Part shown: one piece after another, positions 13,253 through 16,294 of the stretch | Numbering within the stretch: position 1 is the stretch's first letter | How the letters are laid out: every line of letters starts with the position of its first letter | DNA from: an uncultured Pseudogracilibacillus sp. | GTDB lineage: Bacteria; Bacillota; Bacilli; Bacillales; Amphibacillaceae | NCBI GenBank assembly: GCA_937960785.1 | Contig: CALGOZ010000149.1 | Location: 1-16,294 of the forward strand | Reading direction: 5' to 3' | Length of the DNA: 16,294 nucleotides | The notes under the pieces: model-generated | Told to the model about the DNA's origin: nothing | The model's input: only the letters and a program-made list of their open reading frames with translations | Databases searched by the model: none | Position numbers and translations under genes: made by a program

Positions 13253-14410
13253 GTGCAACAACAAGATATTAATTTACTACGAATCCCGGGACCAACACCG
13301 GTTCCACCGAGTGTGGAGCGAGCGATTTCTCAGCCGATGATTGGGCACCGTGGACCAGAGACGAAACAACTTATTCAACGAATTAAACCCCGTTTGAAAA
13401 AAGTGTTCGGCACTGAAGAGGATGTTATTTTTATTGCGGGAAGTGGAACAGCAGGACTGGAAACGGCAGCAGTTAATGTCGCCTCAAGCGGTGATGAAGT
13501 GCTCGTACTAGTATCCGGTTCTTTTGGTGAACGTTTTGCGCAAATTTGTGAGTCTCTTGAACTTATCACGCATCGACTTGATTATGAATGGGGCTCAGCG
13601 ATTAACCCGAAGGACGTCGAACAATTTTTACAACAAAATAAAAATATTAAAGCCGTCTTTATGACACAGTGTGAAACATCGACAGGAATTCAAAATCCAA
13701 TTGCTGAAGTAAGTGAAGTAGTTCACGAAAACTCAGACGCCTTAGTCGTCGTCGACGGTGTATCTTGCGTTGGTGGAGTCGTTACTGAAATGGATGAGTG
13801 GGGTATCGATGTTCTTGTAACAGGTTCACAAAAGGCGATGATGTTACCACCAGGACTAACGTTTATTGCCGTAAGTAAACGGGCGTGGGAAACGATTGAT
13901 CAAGTAGAGTCACGTCGATTTTACTTCGATTTACGTAAATATCGTGACAACTTAGCGAAAGATTCTACCCCTTATACACCTGCCGTTTCATTACTATTCG
14001 GTTTAGATGAGGCGTTACGTTTACTTGAAGAAGAAGGGTTGAAAAATGTGTATGATCGTCACGAGTTAATGATGGAGATGACTCGTTCGGCGATTAAAGC
14101 GTTAGATATTCCTCTGTTAACAGAAGATGACTACGCAGCCCCGACGGTTACAGCAGTAAAACCAGAGACCTTCGCTGCGGATGAGCTACGTAGCTATTTA
14201 AAAGAAAACTTCAATCTATCTTTAGCAGGTGGTCAACAAAAATTAAGCGGAAAGATTTTCCGAATTGGACATATGGGATACTGTTCGCCGGGCGATGTGT
14301 TGCAAATTATTAGTTTAGTTGAAATTGGACTAAAAGCACTAGGTGAAGATATTACCCTCGGCCAAGGGGTTAAAGCAGCTCAAGAAATTTATTTACAACG
14401 GAAAAGTTAA
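13253..14410 (+). CDS. class V aminotransferase of the alanine-glyoxylate / serine-pyruvate type, in the serine operon
   Basis: PLP enzyme of 385 aa. It begins with RIPGPTPVPPSVERA and shows GHRGPE, FIAGSGTAGLE (PLP phosphate), TQCETSTG, VVVDGVSCVGG (Asp168 to the PLP nitrogen) and TGSQKAMMLPPG with Schiff-base Lys194. These are marks of the AGXT/PucG/serine-pyruvate branch, not of classical SerC. The context (serine T-box before it, serA 24 bp after it) says that it makes the amino group of serine, either from 3-phosphohydroxypyruvate or from hydroxypyruvate. This is inference, since the sequence cannot show the substrate. The start is GTG with GAGGAGG at 13239-13245. Other names in use for relatives are alanine-glyoxylate aminotransferase and ureidoglycine-glyoxylate aminotransferase. 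Confidence 0.88.
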   Translation: MQQQDINLLRIPGPTPVPPSVERAISQPMIGHRGPETKQLIQRIKPRLKKVFGTEEDVIFIAGSGTAGLETAAVNVASSGDEVLVLVSGSFGERFAQICESLELITHRLDYEWGSAINPKDVEQFLQQNKNIKAVFMTQCETSTGIQNPIAEVSEVVHENSDALVVVDGVSCVGGVVTEMDEWGIDVLVTGSQKAMMLPPGLTFIAVSKRAWETIDQVESRRFYFDLRKYRDNLAKDSTPYTPAVSLLFGLDEALRLLEEEGLKNVYDRHELMMEMTRSAIKALDIPLLTEDDYAAPTVTAVKPETFAADELRSYLKENFNLSLAGGQQKLSGKIFRIGHMGYCSPGDVLQIISLVEIGLKALGEDITLGQGVKAAQEIYLQRKS

Positions 14411-14434
14411 GAACATCAGGGAGGATGTAAAGCG

Positions 14435-16021
14435 ATGGCCTTTAAAATATTAATAAGTGATCCGTTAAGTGAAGATGGAATTTATCCACTGCGGGAAGCG
14501 GACAATATCGAAGTAGATATGAAAACTGATTTAGAGGAAGCGCAACTATTAGATATTATCGACGAGTATGATGGATTGTTAGTCCGTAGCCAAACCCAGG
14601 TAACTCGTGAATTAATTGAAAAAGGGCATAATTTAAAAGTAATCGGTCGTGCCGGAGTAGGTGTCGACAATATCGACCTCGATGCAGCGACAGAAAATGG
14701 AATTATCGTCGTCAACGCACCGGATGGTAATACAAATTCTGCTGCTGAGCACACGATGGCAATGATTATGTCTTTAGCTCGAAATATCCCACAAGCTTAT
14801 ATGTCGATTAAAGAAAAACGCTGGGATCGTAAATCTTACGTCGGTGTCGAGTTAAAAGATAAAACGTTAGGCATCGTCGGATTAGGAAGAATCGGTGCGG
14901 AAGTTGCTCGTCGTGCTAAAGGTCAACGCATGGATGTCATTGCGTACGATCCGTTTTTCTCAGAAGAAAAAGCAAAGGCAATGGGCATTGAATACGGTAC
15001 GTTCGATGAAGTATTAGAAAAGGGAGACTTTATTACAGTTCATACACCCCTTTTAAAAGATACGTACCATATTATTAATGAAGAAGCTTTTAATAAAATG
15101 AAAGACGGAGTACGAATTATTAATTGTGCCCGTGGCGGAATTATCGATGAGGATGCATTATACGATGCGCTCGTGTCTGGAAAAGTTGCAGGAGCAGCCC
15201 TCGATGTGTTTGAAGAGGAGCCAGCTCTCGATCATAAAGTGTTAGATTTACCGAATGTAATTGCTACACCTCACTTAGGAGCGAGTACAATCGAAGCTCA
15301 AGAAAGTGTTGCAATCGATGTAAGCCACGATGTTGTACGAATTTTATCTGGTGGTCTTGCGCGAAATCCAGTCAATATTCCGTCGGTACCGCGTGATGTA
15401 TTACGTAAAATCGAACCATACTTTTACTTATCAGAAAAACTTGGACTTTTCCTAGCTCATTTAAGTGATGATGTTGTCGAGGAAATGAACATAAGTTACG
15501 CTGGTCATTTAACAGCTTTTGAAGTTGCGCCATTAACCCAAAATACAGTAAAAGGTTTCTTAAGTCGTCATTTAGGCTCCCACGTAAACAACGTCAATGC
15601 AGCTTATTTAGCTGAGCGTAAAGGTATCACAATTAATGAACAGAAAAGCCGAGCTGCTAGAGGATTTACGAATTTAATTAACGTCGAAATCGTTACGAAA
15701 AAAGAGACGTATCGAGTTGCAGGGACATTGTTAAATGGCTTAGGTTCTCGAATTGTAAAAATTAACGAATATAGTATGGACGTCGTTCCAGAAGGTCATC
15801 TATTATTTATTCACCATACAGACCAGCCAGGAATGATTGGTCGCGTCGGAACGCTCTTAGCCGAAAATGACGTCAATATCGCAACAATGCAAGTTGGACG
15901 AGAGACGATTGGTGGAAAGGCAATTATGACCTTAACAATTGATCGTCCATTAACTGATGAAGAGTTAGAGCTCGTTCGCGCTGTTGAAGGTTTTGACCGA
16001 GTGACGCAAGTTGAACTATAA
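14435..16021 (+). CDS. serA: D-3-phosphoglycerate dehydrogenase SerA
   Basis: NAD-dependent first enzyme of serine synthesis, oxidising 3-phosphoglycerate to phosphohydroxypyruvate. The substrate domain surrounds a Rossmann domain with GLGRIG (149-154) and a following Asp172 for NAD. Catalytic residues are Arg233 (NCARGGIIDE), Glu262 (DVFEEEP) and His280 (ATPHLGAST). A middle domain (about 320-450, ASB type) is followed by a C-terminal ACT domain (about 454-528) with HHTDQPGMIGRVGTLLAENDVNI-like sequence, so serine feedback is possible. The 528-aa length is typical of the long Bacillus form. The ribosome binding site GGGAGGA precedes the ATG. It is co-transcribed with the aminotransferase under the T-box and has its own terminator. 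Confidence 0.97.
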   Translation: MAFKILISDPLSEDGIYPLREADNIEVDMKTDLEEAQLLDIIDEYDGLLVRSQTQVTRELIEKGHNLKVIGRAGVGVDNIDLDAATENGIIVVNAPDGNTNSAAEHTMAMIMSLARNIPQAYMSIKEKRWDRKSYVGVELKDKTLGIVGLGRIGAEVARRAKGQRMDVIAYDPFFSEEKAKAMGIEYGTFDEVLEKGDFITVHTPLLKDTYHIINEEAFNKMKDGVRIINCARGGIIDEDALYDALVSGKVAGAALDVFEEEPALDHKVLDLPNVIATPHLGASTIEAQESVAIDVSHDVVRILSGGLARNPVNIPSVPRDVLRKIEPYFYLSEKLGLFLAHLSDDVVEEMNISYAGHLTAFEVAPLTQNTVKGFLSRHLGSHVNNVNAAYLAERKGITINEQKSRAARGFTNLINVEIVTKKETYRVAGTLLNGLGSRIVKINEYSMDVVPEGHLLFIHHTDQPGMIGRVGTLLAENDVNIATMQVGRETIGGKAIMTLTIDRPLTDEELELVRAVEGFDRVTQVEL

Positions 16022-16035
16022 TTTAATCAAAGATT

Positions 16036-16065
16036 AAGGACTAGTGAATGCTAGTCCTTTTTTTA
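16036..16065 (+). terminator. Rho-independent terminator after serA
   Basis: A perfect 9-bp stem, AAGGACTAG and CTAGTCCTT, with the 6-nt loop TGAATG, is followed by a T-run. It stands 14 bp after the serA stop. Confidence 0.9.
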
Positions 16066-16104
16066 TTTTATAGCTTTTATAATTTAGTATCCCTTTTGAG
16101 CCAT

Positions 16105-16294
16105 TATTGTAAATAGAAATAGACTTCTATATATAGAAGTAGTCGTTGCTGTAAACAGAACTTGGGAATTCGAAATTCTATATACAGTAGCGAGTTTTAC
16201 TGTAAACAGAATTGCGTGATTAAAAATTTTGTATACAGTAGCGGGTTTTACTGTAAACGGAATTGCGTGATTAAAAATTTTGTATACAGTAGCG
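16105..16294. repeat. tandem array of 51-bp units with inverted repeats
   Basis: Three units of 51-bp period begin at 16147, 16198 and 16249; the last is cut by the window end after 46 bp. Units 2 and 3 differ at one of 46 shared positions, while unit 1 differs mostly in its centre. A degenerate 42-bp unit (16105-16146) precedes them and contains the perfect 18-bp palindrome ACTTCTATATATAGAAGT (16123-16140). In units 2 and 3 the arms TACTGTAAAC and GTATACAGTA are inverted (9 of 10 pairs) around 23 nt, and neighbouring units can pair likewise around an 8-nt GCGGGTTT loop. No gene is seen in 16066-16294. Confidence 0.85.

Noticed and set aside
13075..13272. Open reading frame of 65 codons inside the serine leader
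   Set aside because: It runs through the T-box and its terminator, whose structure explains the sequence; no ribosome binding site was seen.
16105..16294. CRISPR array
   Set aside because: The 51-bp units are contiguous and nearly identical throughout; there are no unique spacers between short repeats and no cas genes.

Overview
The window looks like chromosomal DNA of a low-GC Gram-positive bacterium, most likely of the Bacillales. The reasons are strong AAAGGAGG-type ribosome binding sites, frequent GTG starts, a T-box leader, a short HisG paired with HisZ, a PHP-type histidinol phosphatase, and a nicotinamidase and serine dehydrogenase of Bacillus type. No species is assigned. There is no sign of phage, insertion sequence or CRISPR.

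Layout. Positions 1-7242 (minus strand) hold one histidine operon in the order hisZ-hisG-hisD-hisB-hisA-hisF-hisIE-hisC. It has a clear promoter (7310-7338) and a terminator just after hisC (2-33). Divergent from it are hisJ (histidinol phosphatase), murB, a small membrane protein, and a divergent PlsY-type acyltransferase closed by a terminator. Positions 10140-11280 hold a DUF456 membrane protein and a convergent lipoprotein gene in DNA that is clearly poorer in CpG than its neighbours. Then come a PdxK/ThiD-like kinase, pncA, and a complete T-box leader whose likely specifier is AGC (Ser). The T-box precedes a class V aminotransferase gene and serA. The right edge (about 16105-16294) is a tandem array of 51-bp units built from inverted repeats, and it runs out of the window.

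How the genes fit together. The locus encodes nearly every step from PRPP to histidinol and its phosphatase. The exception is hisH, the glutaminase subunit of imidazole glycerol-phosphate synthase. Its usual place between hisB and hisA is a 54-bp gap. The partner HisF keeps its cyclase aspartates but differs at residues that in Thermotoga maritima HisF form the ammonia gate (E46 is Val here), touch HisH (D98 is Thr) or line the active site (N103, T171). Gene absence and residue changes together suggest a HisF working without the classical HisH, and this is the main finding. The second pathway is serine synthesis, probably controlled by uncharged tRNA-Ser, using an alanine-glyoxylate/serine-pyruvate type aminotransferase instead of classical SerC.

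Other points of note are a hairpin lying between the hisF ribosome binding site and its start codon, two palindromes in the promoter region of the PdxK-like kinase, and the CpG-poor two-gene island.
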